Source: Burkholderiaceae bacterium
GTDB lineage: Bacteria; Pseudomonadota; Gammaproteobacteria; Burkholderiales; Burkholderiaceae_A
Reading direction: 5' to 3'
NCBI GenBank assembly: GCA_018882795.1
Contig: VERJ01000017.1
Location: forward strand, 1-38,996
Length of the DNA: 38,996 nt
The position numbers were made by a program, and so were the translations under genes. Below, piece after piece: positions 1-8,579 of the stretch (its first letter is position 1; every line of letters starts with the position of its first letter). The notes beneath the pieces were generated by a model that saw nothing but the letters and a program-made list of their open reading frames with translations, had not been told where the DNA came from and searched no databases.

Positions 1-216
1 GGCGTGAACTATGTGACCGGGGATTATTCACGCGGTGCCTTTGGCTACTGGGTGGAAAACGGCGAAATCGCCTATCCGGTTGAGGAGATCACCATTGCTG
101 CCAACATGAAGGATATGTTGAAAGGCATTGTGGGCATTGGCGCTGACACGCTGTGTCGTGGCACCAAAACAGTCGGCTCTATTCTGATTGATGAAATGAT
201 GATCGCAGGCGACTGA
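1..216 (+). CDS. pmbA: PmbA/TldE metalloprotease-family protein, C-terminal fragment
   Basis: The reading frame is open from the first base, so only the last 71 residues are in the window and the true start lies upstream. The visible part has the conserved PmbA/TldE C-terminus: [20 protein letters not shown], then YPVEEITIA, then [13 protein letters not shown] at the end. Family knowledge: PmbA (TldE) pairs with TldD to form a protease that processes peptide substrates such as microcin B17 precursor and antitoxins; TldD carries the metal site. The gene converges on spoT with a gap of about 20 bp and no clear terminator hairpin. Identification rests on the C-terminal signature only. Confidence 0.85.
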   Translation, partial: GVNYVTGDYSRGAFGYWVENGEIAYPVEEITIAANMKDMLKGIVGIGADTLCRGTKTVGSILIDEMMIAGD

Positions 217-235
217 TCAGCAGCCGCCATACGCC

Positions 236-2452
236 TTAGAGCTCCACTCTGCCATTCGGGCGCTGGGGAGCGACTCGGATGGCGCGGATCACACCGTGCA
301 CCCGTCGCACACGGCGCAACACATTGGCCAGATGCTGTCGCTCGCGGACTTCCAAAGTCAAATTCATGATCGCCAGGGTCTGATCTTTTGGTGCGGTATT
401 GGCGCCAACAATATTTGCTTCTGCAGCAGAAATCGCCGATGCCACGCGGGCCAGAATGCCGCGCAGATCCTGGGTCTCCACCACAAGCTCTGTCTGAAAC
501 AGACGCTTGAGATCTTCTGCCCAGATAATGTCGGCCCAGCGCGCGGGATCTTTTGCACGTTGTCGTCGGCCCAGGCCGCAGGTGGCGCGGTGAACGACCA
601 ATCCTGCGCCGCCGCGCATCAAGCCAATGGCGGCATCGCCGCCGATTGGGCTGCAGCAGGCAGCATATTGCACAGTAGAGCCTTCGCTGCCATCGATGGT
701 GATGGCCTCGGTTCTGCTTGCGAAATGTGATTGCGCAATCGCCAAGGCATGCCGCGCATGATCCGGCAGCCGTGACAAGGCCGAACCCGCAGGCTGGGGC
801 ATCAACCGCCGAGCCGCCACGTCGGCCAGCGTCAGCCCCAGGCCAATGTCCTCTAGAAGCGCATCACGATCACGTGCTGAGTTCTCTGCAAGAAACTGTT
901 GCCACTCCAGTTTTGGATCATCAATCCCATCCGCACCCAAAGCCTTGAGCGCCTGCTCCAGCAGACGCTGACCAAACTCGATGGCCTCGGTGCGGGTCGT
1001 GGTCTTGAGCCGGTGACGGATTTCTGCTCGGGCCTTCGCTGTTCTGACAAATCCCAGCCAGGCCGGATGCGGATTGGCCTGGGGGGCGGTCTGAATGTGC
1101 ACGACATCGCCATTACGCAGTGGCGTGTCCAGGCCCGCAGGCCGGTGATTGATCTCTGCGGATACGCAATGATTGCCGACATCGGAGTGCACGTTGTAAG
1201 CAAAATCAACGGGTGTTGACCCACGCGGCAATTCACGAATAGCCCCCTTGGGCGTGAAGACATAAACAACATCCGGGAAGAGATCAATCTTCACGCTATC
1301 CAGGAACTCAGAAGGGTCCCGCGTTTGCGATTGGACCTGCACCAGTGACTGCATCCATTCATGGGCCCGTGCCTGTAGCGGAGACGCTTCCTGCGAGGGA
1401 TGTTCTTTGTACATCCAGTGGGCGGCAACGCCAGCCTCGGAGACATGGTGCATCTCTTCCGTGCGGATCTGGAACTCCACCGGCGTGCCATAGGGCCCAA
1501 TCACCGTGGTGTGCAGGGACTGATAGCCGTTGGATTTGGGCAGTGCAATGTAGTCCTTGAATTTGCCGGGCATTGGTTTGTAGAGCGCATGCAGGGCGCC
1601 GAGTGCCAGATAGCAGTCGGAAATGGTCGACACCAGCACGCGAAACCCATAGACATCCAGCACCTCGGCAAAACTCAGGTGCTTCTCGATCATTTTCCGG
1701 TAGGTAGACCAGAGGCTTTTCTCTCGGCCCTCCACCGTGGCCTGGATGCCGAATTTCGGCAACTGCTGCGTGATGGCCGATTGCAGCCGACTCACAACCT
1801 CGCGGCGATTGCCGCGTGCTGAGCGCACAGCCTTGGAAAGGGTCGCGTAACGTTGCGGATAGAGGCCCGAAAAACTGAGGTCTTCCAGTTCGCGGAACGC
1901 GGCGTTTAATCCTAGCCGATGCGCAATTGGCGCGTAGATATCGAGTGTCTCGCGCGCCACCCGCCGACGCTTCTCCGGTGATACGCCACCGAGTGTGCGC
2001 ATATTGTGGAGGCGATCGGCGATTTTGATCAGGATGACCCGCACATCGCGGGCCATGGCCAGAAGCATCTTGCGGAAGTTCTCGGCCTGGGCTTCTTCCC
2101 GATTGCGAAACTCGACCGCATCCAATTTCGATAAACCATCGACAAGCTCTGCTACTTCTTTGCCAAAGCGTTCGGCGATCTGTTCCTGGGTGGCGGTCGT
2201 GTCTTCTACAGTGTCATGCAGCAGCGCGGCCATCAGGGCCTGTGCATCAAGACGCCACTGGGTACAGAGCTCAGCGACTGCGAGTGGGTGCGACACATAG
2301 GGTTCGCCGGACTGACGAAATTGTCCCAGATGGGCTTCATCGCTGAATCGATATGCGGCCCTTAGCCGCTCACAATCTTCTTCGTTGAGGTAAGCCCGGG
2401 CGCGTTCAATCAGCGGGCTTACAGAGACGGCCCGCAGTGCGGGGCTGTTCAC
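236..2452 (-). CDS. spoT: Bifunctional (p)ppGpp synthetase/hydrolase (SpoT/Rel family)
   Basis: A 738-residue long RSH enzyme that makes and degrades the alarmone (p)ppGpp. Domains in order: HD hydrolase (His55 in YVSHP, HDTVED at 79-84), synthetase (about 235-350, with PKSNGYQSLHT), TGS (about 395-456), a Cys-containing linker (YAACCSPIGG), and a C-terminal ACT domain (about 665-735). Residues 297-300 read KFKD, the basic version of the loop that is EFDD in monofunctional RelA. With the intact HDxxED this supports a bifunctional enzyme. The start is GTG, directly abutting the TAA of rpoZ, so translation is probably coupled; a GAGGAAAG run lies inside the end of rpoZ. It is transcribed after yicC, gmk and rpoZ. 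Confidence 0.95.
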   Translation of the reverse strand: MNSPALRAVSVSPLIERARAYLNEEDCERLRAAYRFSDEAHLGQFRQSGEPYVSHPLAVAELCTQWRLDAQALMAALLHDTVEDTTATQEQIAERFGKEVAELVDGLSKLDAVEFRNREEAQAENFRKMLLAMARDVRVILIKIADRLHNMRTLGGVSPEKRRRVARETLDIYAPIAHRLGLNAAFRELEDLSFSGLYPQRYATLSKAVRSARGNRREVVSRLQSAITQQLPKFGIQATVEGREKSLWSTYRKMIEKHLSFAEVLDVYGFRVLVSTISDCYLALGALHALYKPMPGKFKDYIALPKSNGYQSLHTTVIGPYGTPVEFQIRTEEMHHVSEAGVAAHWMYKEHPSQEASPLQARAHEWMQSLVQVQSQTRDPSEFLDSVKIDLFPDVVYVFTPKGAIRELPRGSTPVDFAYNVHSDVGNHCVSAEINHRPAGLDTPLRNGDVVHIQTAPQANPHPAWLGFVRTAKARAEIRHRLKTTTRTEAIEFGQRLLEQALKALGADGIDDPKLEWQQFLAENSARDRDALLEDIGLGLTLADVAARRLMPQPAGSALSRLPDHARHALAIAQSHFASRTEAITIDGSEGSTVQYAACCSPIGGDAAIGLMRGGAGLVVHRATCGLGRRQRAKDPARWADIIWAEDLKRLFQTELVVETQDLRGILARVASAISAAEANIVGANTAPKDQTLAIMNLTLEVRERQHLANVLRRVRRVHGVIRAIRVAPQRPNGRVEL

Positions 2453-2656
2453 TTAGATCGGCACTTTCCTCAGCATCTCACGGCCCACATGCTGGCCAGC
2501 GATCTCGCGCAGGGCCGTGACCGTTGGCTTATCGCGGGACTCGATCTTTGCCGATGAACCCTGGGCGAGTTGGCGGGCACGATAGGCTGCGGCCAGCGTG
2601 AGCTCGAAACGGTTGGGAATGTTATCGAGACAATCTTCAACAGTGATACGTGCCAT
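2453..2656 (-). CDS. rpoZ: DNA-directed RNA polymerase omega subunit
   Basis: A 67-residue protein with the classic omega opening [20 protein letters not shown], followed by a helix containing [12 protein letters not shown] and a short acidic/basic region with [11 protein letters not shown]. Omega helps fold and assemble the beta-prime subunit and, in proteobacteria, forms part of a ppGpp binding site on RNA polymerase. That fits its position directly before spoT with no intergenic gap. Length is typical for betaproteobacteria. The gap to gmk upstream is 54 bp. Confidence 0.96.
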   Translation of the reverse strand: MARITVEDCLDNIPNRFELTLAAAYRARQLAQGSSAKIESRDKPTVTALREIAGQHVGREMLRKVPI

Positions 2657-2710
2657 GACGGGAGCTTTCTTGTGTTGGTGCGTTGGTGTGGTGTTGTTGA
2701 AACGAGCCGC

Positions 2711-3280
2711 CTACCAGGCCTGCTGAATAAACCCTTCCAGATCCTGCAGGGCGGCGCTAAAGTCTTGATTTATAATAACATAATCGAATTCTCGGGCATG
2801 CGACATCTCGTCGGCGGCGGCTGCAAGGCGGCGTTGAATCACCTCATTGGAATCTTGGCCGCGGCCCCTGAGCCTGGTCTCGAGCTCTTGTAATGATGGC
2901 GGCAGAATAAAAACGCTTTTGGGGGCGTGGGCCTTGCCCTGAAATAGTGTCCGAATCTGCTGTGCGCCCTGCCAATCGATCTCCAGAATGATGTTGCGTC
3001 GGGCGGCAAGCTGGGCCTCAATCCAGGTGCGGGAGGTGCCATAAAAATTTCCGTGGACTTCTGCCCACTCCAGAAAGGCACCTGCATCGCGCTGCTGTGC
3101 AAATTCCTCTGCTGTGGTGAAGAAATATTCCCGGCCATGTGTCTCCCCAGGCCGCGGCGGACGCGTCGTGGTGGAGATGGAAAGCGCCCATTCCGCATGA
3201 CGCTCAAGAAATGCGCTCACCAAGCTGGATTTGCCAGCACCAGAGGGCGCAGCGATCATCAAAAGCCGACCGTTACTCAA
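2711..3280 (-). CDS. gmk: Guanylate kinase
   Basis: Catalyses ATP-dependent phosphorylation of GMP to GDP. It has the P-loop APSGAGKSSL near the N-terminus, GMP-binding features (STTTRPPRPGE, then GREYFF), and the lid/ARxR region RLRGRGQDS. I chose the TTG at 3280, giving 189 residues starting [17 protein letters not shown], which matches the usual family start. It overlaps the yicC stop by 8 bp (TTGAGTAA) and has GGGAGCAGG just upstream as ribosome binding site. A longer reading to another TTG at 3310 adds ten residues unlike the family. The overlap indicates translational coupling with yicC. No ATG start is available before the P-loop. Confidence 0.93.
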   Translation of the reverse strand: MSNGRLLMIAAPSGAGKSSLVSAFLERHAEWALSISTTTRPPRPGETHGREYFFTTAEEFAQQRDAGAFLEWAEVHGNFYGTSRTWIEAQLAARRNIILEIDWQGAQQIRTLFQGKAHAPKSVFILPPSLQELETRLRGRGQDSNEVIQRRLAAAADEMSHAREFDYVIINQDFSAALQDLEGFIQQAW

Positions 3281-4190
3281 GATTTTGCACCTGCTCCCGA
3301 ATCTGTTCAATCAGCAGTTTCATCTCAATCGAGATCTTGCTCAATTCAATTGAAGCGGACTTCGATCCAAGCGTGTTGGCCTCGCGATTCATTTCCTGGG
3401 TGAGGAAATCCAACCTTTTCCCAATGCCTGATTTATTGGCAGAAGCATTCAATGTCTGTCGGGCTGCTGCCAGATGCGCGCCGAGGCGATCAATTTCCTC
3501 GGCGATATCGATGCGCAGACCGTACACAGCGGCCTCCTGCCGTATGCGATCTTCAAGGGCGGTGGCGTGCTCAGCGCTCAACTCTTTGCCTGCGATAGTC
3601 AGGCCGATTGCCTCGCGCAGTTTTTCAGAGAGTCTCTGCTGTTGGGCGGCGATCGCCTCGGGCACCAGGGTCTGGGCCTGCGCACACAGGGCAGTGAGCT
3701 GATCCAGTCGATGTTCAATCACTTCTGCAAGCCGTTGGCCTTCGGCCTGACGGTTGGTGGTGAATTGCTGGAGTGCCTCGGTCAGCAGACCATTGAGCAG
3801 TTTTAACCATTCATCCTGACTTAGCTGTGGCTCGATCAGCACGCCAGGCAGCCGGAGTAGATCATTAACAGAGAAGGGCGTGATCTCTTCATGGTCGCAG
3901 CGAATCTCATGGGCGAGTCGGAGTGCCGAAGCCAGGCCTGCGGGGTTGATCTGGGTCTGGGAAAGACTCGCCTCGGTGCGGGACATGCCCACGCGCAGTT
4001 CCACTTTGCCGCGGCTGATTGCCGCTTGGAGCCGCTCACGCAGATGGGATTCAGACCAGCGGAATTCATCGGGCAGCCGGGGATGCAATTCGAAGTAGCG
4101 GCTATTGACACTGCGTAACTCCAGGCTGAGGCGGCCTGTCGGACAATCCGTCTGTGCGCTGCCAAAGCCGGTCATGCTGGGGTGGGCCAT
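3273..4190 (-). CDS. yicC: YicC/YloC family endoribonuclease-like protein
   Basis: A 305-residue YicC-family protein. It has the conserved N-terminus MTGFGSAQ, then [14 protein letters not shown] and [16 protein letters not shown], and the family C-terminus with [35 protein letters not shown] and a terminal helix [16 protein letters not shown]. Family knowledge: YicC members are RNA-cleaving enzymes linked to small-RNA turnover and stationary-phase survival; the exact role here is unknown. It is the first gene of the yicC-gmk-rpoZ-spoT unit and diverges from rph across 64 bp, which must hold both promoters. A TACAAT-like -10 is visible for yicC in that gap, but its -35 is poor. Confidence 0.93.
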   Translation of the reverse strand: MAHPSMTGFGSAQTDCPTGRLSLELRSVNSRYFELHPRLPDEFRWSESHLRERLQAAISRGKVELRVGMSRTEASLSQTQINPAGLASALRLAHEIRCDHEEITPFSVNDLLRLPGVLIEPQLSQDEWLKLLNGLLTEALQQFTTNRQAEGQRLAEVIEHRLDQLTALCAQAQTLVPEAIAAQQQRLSEKLREAIGLTIAGKELSAEHATALEDRIRQEAAVYGLRIDIAEEIDRLGAHLAAARQTLNASANKSGIGKRLDFLTQEMNREANTLGSKSASIELSKISIEMKLLIEQIREQVQNLE

Positions 4191-4254
4191 AGTCGTCTTC
4201 GCCGAAGTGGTGAACTCGCGTTATTGTAAGGGCCGATCAATAAAGGAATTCAAC

Positions 4255-5046
4255 ATGTCACAGTCCACACCCCACGGAAATGGCCATACGGCCTCATCAT
4301 TGTCCCGCCCGAGTGGCAGACTCGCCTCGCAGCTGCGTCCAGTCAGTCTGCAGCGTCGTTACACCAAGCATGCCGAGGGCTCGGTGCTGGTCTGCTTTGG
4401 CGAGACCAAGGTCTTGTGCACGGCTTCTGTGGAGGAGCGGGTGCCGGGATTTCTGAAGGGTCAGGGATCCGGCTGGGTCACAGCCGAATACGGGATGCTG
4501 CCCCGATCCACCCACACCCGTAGTGATCGCGAGGCTGCAAAGGGCAAGCAGAGTGGGCGCACGCAGGAGATCCAGCGTCTGATCGGCCGGTCTCTGCGTG
4601 CGGTGATGGATCTGCCGATGTTGGGCGAACGCACCATCACGATCGATTGCGATGTGCTGCAAGCCGATGGCGGCACCCGAACCGCGAGCATCACTGGGGC
4701 CTGTGTGGCACTGGCCGATGCGCTGCATGGATTGAAGCGCGAAGGCCTGATTGCCGCGAGTCCATTGAAAGAGTCTGTTGCTGCGATTTCAGTGGGCATC
4801 TGGCGTGGCCTGCCGGTGTTGGATCTGGATTACGTCGAAGATTCGGCCTGCGATACGGATATGAATGTGGTCATGACGGATTCGGGCGGCATTGTGGAAG
4901 TGCAGGGCACTGCGGAAGGGGAGCCGTTTTCCCGCGCCCAGTTTGATGAGTTGTTGCTGCTGGCCTCCCAGGGGATCGAGCAGCTCCATGAATTTCAGCA
5001 GTGTCTGATTCAGGACCCTGAGCGCCTGTCGGTTGCGGTGGAATGA
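4255..5046 (+). CDS. rph: Ribonuclease PH
   Basis: A phosphate-dependent 3'-5' exoribonuclease that trims tRNA 3' ends. The chosen ATG gives 263 residues and is preceded by AAAGGA at good spacing. The reading frame is open for 50 further codons upstream, but that stretch overlaps the yicC 5' end and is not family-like. Motifs: [40 protein letters not shown], the phosphate-binding region with [16 protein letters not shown] (Arg-rich), and [20 protein letters not shown] followed by the [19 protein letters not shown] core. The N-terminus has about 18 extra residues compared with typical RNase PH. It is followed by rdgB and hemW, a common proteobacterial order. Confidence 0.95.
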   Translation: MSQSTPHGNGHTASSLSRPSGRLASQLRPVSLQRRYTKHAEGSVLVCFGETKVLCTASVEERVPGFLKGQGSGWVTAEYGMLPRSTHTRSDREAAKGKQSGRTQEIQRLIGRSLRAVMDLPMLGERTITIDCDVLQADGGTRTASITGACVALADALHGLKREGLIAASPLKESVAAISVGIWRGLPVLDLDYVEDSACDTDMNVVMTDSGGIVEVQGTAEGEPFSRAQFDELLLLASQGIEQLHEFQQCLIQDPERLSVAVE

Positions 5047-5047
5047 G

Positions 5048-5064
5048 AAGGTGTCAGGCACCTT
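5048..5064. repeat. Small GGTGTCAGGCACC palindromic element between rph and rdgB
   Basis: AAGGTGTCAGGCACCTT forms a 6-bp perfect stem (AAGGTG/CACCTT) around a 5-base centre, directly after the rph stop. A related element (GGTGTCTGACACC) lies after fnr at 11964-11976. No T-run follows, so it is not a standard intrinsic terminator. Confidence 0.5.
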
Positions 5065-5082
5065 GGTAATTCAATAGCGATC

Positions 5083-5772
5083 ATGAATCGTTGGGTTTTG
5101 GCTTCATCTAATTCCGGAAAGCTCAAGGAGTTTCAACACGCGCTCGCACCTGTTTTGAATGCGCGCGGCATCACCTTGGTCAACCAATCTGATCTTGGAA
5201 TCAATGGGGCGGAGGAACCGTTTCACACCTTCGAGGAAAACGCGCTCGCGAAAGCACGCCACGCTAGCCTTGCCAGCGGACTGCCCGCATTGGCCGATGA
5301 TTCCGGGTTGTGTGTCGATGTCTTATTGGGCGCGCCGGGCGTGCGTTCTGCGCGCTATTTCTCTGATGCGCAGGCGTGTGCGGCGGCAGAAGATCTCTCG
5401 GATCTCAGGGCGATTGAGGCATTGCAGCTCTCGATTGATGAATCCAATCTGCGTTGGCTGCTGCGTGAAACGCTCAATGCACTCGGCCTTCATCAGGCGC
5501 CAATTCCGGCCCGGCCCATTGCATCGGCCCAGTTTCACGCGGCCATTGCCTTTGTGCGTTCCGCCGATGATGCAGCGCCGATCATCGTGACGGGTATCTG
5601 GCCTGGTCAGCTTTATTCAGCGCCGGTGGGAGACCATGGCTTTGGCTATGACCCAATTTTTTTTGATCCCAATATTGGCCTGACCGCAGCACAAATGACG
5701 ATTGATCAGAAGCGTGCGGTGAGCCATCGCGGACGGGCGCTGGACGCATTGCTGGCAAGACTCTGCGCATGA
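5083..5772 (+). CDS. rdgB: XTP/dITP pyrophosphatase (RdgB/HAM1 family)
   Basis: A house-cleaning nucleotidase that hydrolyses non-canonical purine triphosphates such as dITP and XTP. Motifs in order: LASSNSGKLKEF at the N-terminus, TFEENALAKARHA, ADDSGLCVD, APGVRSARYF, GIWPGQL, GFGYDPIFFDP and VSHRGRALD. At 229 residues it is about 30 longer than typical members (about 200). The extra length lies between the SARYF motif and the central strand (SAQFHAAIAFV), where a helical stretch with DLSDLRAIEALQLSIDE replaces the short usual linker. The 3' end overlaps the hemW start by 4 bp (ATGA-type), so the two are translationally coupled. Confidence 0.94.
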   Translation: MNRWVLASSNSGKLKEFQHALAPVLNARGITLVNQSDLGINGAEEPFHTFEENALAKARHASLASGLPALADDSGLCVDVLLGAPGVRSARYFSDAQACAAAEDLSDLRAIEALQLSIDESNLRWLLRETLNALGLHQAPIPARPIASAQFHAAIAFVRSADDAAPIIVTGIWPGQLYSAPVGDHGFGYDPIFFDPNIGLTAAQMTIDQKRAVSHRGRALDALLARLCA

Positions 5773-6917
5773 TCCGCTTCTCTGCGCTGCCCGAGCTCTC
5801 GCTCTACATTCACCTGCCGTGGTGTGTGCGCAAATGCCCCTATTGTGATTTCAACTCTCACGAGCAGCAGGCTGAATTGCCCGAGCGGGCCTACGTGGAA
5901 GCACTGGTGCGTGATCTGGAGGCTAGCCTGCCCCTGATCTGGGGCAGACCGGTGATCAGCATCTTCATTGGTGGAGGCACACCGAGCCTGTTTTCGCCGG
6001 AAATGATTGGGTTGTTGATTTCTGAAGTTCGCGCGCGGCTGATGCTCTTGCCGGATGTCGAAATCACCATGGAGGCCAACCCTGGCACCTTCGAGGTGGA
6101 TCGGTTTCGGGGTTTTCGCGAGGCCGGTGTGAATCGGCTCTCGGTGGGCGTGCAGTCCTTTGATGTCAATAAGCTGAAGGTGTTGGGCCGCATTCATGAT
6201 GCGGATCAGGCGCGTGCCGCATTGGTGCATGCTGTGCAAATCTTTGATCGTGTGAATGCTGATTTGATGTTTGGTCTACCCGGGCAGACGCTCACAGAAC
6301 TTGAGCGGGAACTCTCCGAGTTGGTGCAGCTGGGGTTAAGCCATGTCTCGTGTTATCAGCTCACGATGGAGCCCAATACGCGATTCGGCATTCGGCCACC
6401 GCAGGGCCTGCCCGATGATGATGTTCTCGCCGATATGCAGTCTCTGGTTATTCATCGCCTACGTCAGGCCGGGCTGTCGCGCTATGAGATCTCGGCATTC
6501 TCGCGTGCCGGGCAGGAGTGCCGACACAATCTGAATTACTGGACCTTTGGCGATTACCTGGGCATTGGGGCAGGGGCCCATGGAAAGATTTCGTTTGCGG
6601 ATCGGATTCTGAGAACAGAGAAGCTGCGCAACCCAAAAGCGTACATGGAGGGGGGCAATGACGCGCACGGTGAACCGATCTCCATCGAGAGCCTGCCATT
6701 TGAATTCATGCTCAACGCGCTGAGGCTCACTGCGGGCGTTCCTGCAAGCCGTTGGTCACAGACTACCGGCATGTCGGTGGGGGAGCACCCGTTTTTACTG
6801 GAGCGTCTTGGCCAGGCCCAGGCCCGGGGGCTGATGCGGGCCGATGCTGGCCGGTTTCAGGCCACTGACCGGGGATTGGAATTGCTCAACGACCTGCAGG
6901 CCTTATTCCTGCCCTGA
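5769..6917 (+). CDS. hemW: Radical SAM heme chaperone HemW
   Basis: A 382-residue radical SAM protein of the HemN/HemW family. The [4Fe-4S]-SAM motif CVRKCPYCDF is at residues 19-28, preceded by LSLYIHLPW. SAM-binding elements IFIGGGTPSLF, EANPGTFE, RLSVGVQSFD and DLMFGLPGQT follow. The HNLNYW segment (HNxxYW) marks HemW rather than true coproporphyrinogen oxidase HemN. Family knowledge: HemW binds heme and delivers it to membrane hemoproteins such as respiratory enzymes, relevant here given the cbb3 oxidase cluster nearby, though that link is inference. It overlaps rdgB by 4 bp. The region downstream is the glnA control region. Confidence 0.94.
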   Translation: MIRFSALPELSLYIHLPWCVRKCPYCDFNSHEQQAELPERAYVEALVRDLEASLPLIWGRPVISIFIGGGTPSLFSPEMIGLLISEVRARLMLLPDVEITMEANPGTFEVDRFRGFREAGVNRLSVGVQSFDVNKLKVLGRIHDADQARAALVHAVQIFDRVNADLMFGLPGQTLTELERELSELVQLGLSHVSCYQLTMEPNTRFGIRPPQGLPDDDVLADMQSLVIHRLRQAGLSRYEISAFSRAGQECRHNLNYWTFGDYLGIGAGAHGKISFADRILRTEKLRNPKAYMEGGNDAHGEPISIESLPFEFMLNALRLTAGVPASRWSQTTGMSVGEHPFLLERLGQAQARGLMRADAGRFQATDRGLELLNDLQALFLP

Positions 6918-6931
6918 AACCCCAATTTGAA

Positions 6932-6993
6932 CCAATTTGGTGCAATAATGGCAATCAGGCTATTTATGCACTACAAATGTGCATTTAATGCAC
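6932..6993 (+). promoter_or_regulatory. NtrC-type enhancer sites upstream of glnA
   Basis: TGCACTACAAATGTGCA at 6967-6983 is a TGCAC-N7-GTGCA dyad matching the NtrC operator pattern. It overlaps a second perfect dyad, GTGCATTTAATGCAC, at 6979-6993. A half site TTGGTGCA is at 6937-6944. The cluster lies about 75-100 bp upstream of the putative -24/-12 promoter, a normal enhancer distance. The function is inferred from pattern and from the downstream glnA-ntrB-ntrC operon. Confidence 0.75.
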
Positions 6994-7066
6994 CAAAATA
7001 GTTCAAAACGATAGTTTTCCACGAGAATTTAGCTTCTAAGTTATTGATTTTTCGTGGATTCCATTC

Positions 7067-7082
7067 AGGCACGTTTTTCGCT
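7067..7082 (+). promoter_or_regulatory. Putative sigma-54 (-24/-12) promoter of glnA
   Basis: AGGCACGTTTTTCGCT keeps the invariant GG (7068-7069) and GC (7080-7081) with the required 12-bp register of the TGGCACG-N4-TTGC consensus. Deviations are A for T before GG and C for T before the -12 GC. The predicted transcript would start near 7093, leaving a leader of about 35 nt with AAGGAG before glnA. Confidence 0.7.
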
Positions 7083-7127
7083 CACTGATCACCATCTTAG
7101 ATCGTTTTCAAATAAGGAGAAGTTCAA

Positions 7128-8540
7128 ATGCCCACCCCGCATGAAGTCATGAAGATGGTTTCCGACAACGAAGTCAAGTTCGTCGACTTTCGGTTTACCG
7201 ATACCCGCGGCAAGGAGCATCACGTCACGGTGCCAATCAGCCACTTTGATGAGGACAAGTTTGAGTCCGGCCATGCCTTTGATGGCTCATCCATCGCGGG
7301 CTGGAAGGGCATCGAGGCCTCGGACATGCTGCTCATGCCCGACCCAAGCACAGCGGTGCTGGATCCTTTCCGTGAAGAGTCCACTCTGAATCTGACCTGC
7401 GATGTGGTGGAGCCCTCAGATGGCAAGGGCTATGACCGCGACCCGCGCTCTATTGCAAAACGTGCAGAGGCGTATCTGAAAGCTTCTGGTGTGGGTGACA
7501 CGGCTTACTTCGGACCCGAGCCCGAGTTCTTTATTTTCGATGGCGTGACCTGGAATGTCGACATGTCGGGCTGCTTTGTAAAAATTAAGTCAGAGGAAGC
7601 CAGCTGGTCTACCGGTATTGACTACGATGGTGGCAATCTGGGCCATCGGCCGGCTGTCAAGGGCGGCTATTTTCCTGTGCCCCCGGTGGATTCCTTCCAG
7701 GATATTCGCTCCGAGATGTGTCTGATCCTGGAGCAGATGGGTGTGCCCGTCGAGGTCCACCATCACGAAGTCGCCAACGCGGGCCAGTGCGAGATCGGCA
7801 CCAAGTTCTCCACGCTCACCCAGCGTGCTGACTGGACACAGCTGACCAAATACGTGGTCCACAATGTGGCGCACAGTTACGGCAAGACCGCCACCTTCAT
7901 GCCCAAGCCGATCGTGGGCGATAACGGCTCCGGCATGCACGTGCACCAGTCCGTCTGGAAAGATGGTCAGAACCTGTTTGCGGGTAACGGCTATGCGGGC
8001 CTTTCCGAGTTCGCGCTGTACTACATCGGCGGCATCATCAAGCACGCCAAGGCCCTCAATGCCATCACAAACCCCGGTACCAATAGCTATAAGCGTCTCG
8101 TACCCGGATTCGAGGCACCGGTGAAACTGGCCTACTCCGCCAAGAATCGTTCTGCGTCGATTCGCATTCCCCATGTGAGCAGCCCCAAGGGCCGCCGCAT
8201 TGAGGTCCGCTTCCCCGATCCAACGGCTAATCCCTACATGGCCTTCTCAGCCCTGCTCATGGCGGGACTTGATGGCGTGCAAAACAAGATCCATCCCGGC
8301 GAGGCGGCTGACAAGAACCTGTATGACCTGCCGCCTGAGGAAGAGAAGAAGATTCCCACGGTCTGCGCATCGCTGGATCAGGCACTCGAGGCCCTGGATA
8401 AGGACCGCGAGTTCCTCACGCGTGGCGGGGTATTCAGCAACGACATGATTGATGCGTATATCGAACTGAAGATGGAGGAGGTCACCCGCTTCCGGATGAC
8501 TACGCATCCGGTTGAGTTCGATATGTATTACTCGCTTTAA
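7128..8540 (+). CDS. glnA: Glutamine synthetase type I (GlnA)
   Basis: A 470-residue dodecameric-type GS-I that makes glutamine from glutamate, ammonia and ATP. Visible motifs: [19 protein letters not shown], the metal-site [17 protein letters not shown], the ATP-binding [24 protein letters not shown], and [20 protein letters not shown]. Tyr in NLYDLPPEE (about residue 399) is the adenylylation site, so activity is probably controlled by GlnE. An AAGGAG ribosome binding site precedes the ATG. Upstream NtrC dyads and a -24/-12 promoter point to nitrogen-limitation control. It is followed 39 bp later by glnL and glnG. Confidence 0.97.
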   Translation: MPTPHEVMKMVSDNEVKFVDFRFTDTRGKEHHVTVPISHFDEDKFESGHAFDGSSIAGWKGIEASDMLLMPDPSTAVLDPFREESTLNLTCDVVEPSDGKGYDRDPRSIAKRAEAYLKASGVGDTAYFGPEPEFFIFDGVTWNVDMSGCFVKIKSEEASWSTGIDYDGGNLGHRPAVKGGYFPVPPVDSFQDIRSEMCLILEQMGVPVEVHHHEVANAGQCEIGTKFSTLTQRADWTQLTKYVVHNVAHSYGKTATFMPKPIVGDNGSGMHVHQSVWKDGQNLFAGNGYAGLSEFALYYIGGIIKHAKALNAITNPGTNSYKRLVPGFEAPVKLAYSAKNRSASIRIPHVSSPKGRRIEVRFPDPTANPYMAFSALLMAGLDGVQNKIHPGEAADKNLYDLPPEEEKKIPTVCASLDQALEALDKDREFLTRGGVFSNDMIDAYIELKMEEVTRFRMTTHPVEFDMYYSL

Positions 8541-8579
8541 TCGGGCCGGGCTGCGGATATCCCTTACCGGTCAATTGAT

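Noticed and set aside
4232-4240. GCCGATCAA between yicC and rph resembles half of the regulon operator at 17900
   Set aside because: Only the right half matches and the conserved AACTTTT flank is missing (TAAAGG instead). The neighbouring genes are housekeeping.
4105-4254. N-terminal extension of rph to 4105
   Set aside because: The extension overlaps yicC and its control region and has no family similarity; the ATG at 4255 has a good ribosome binding site.
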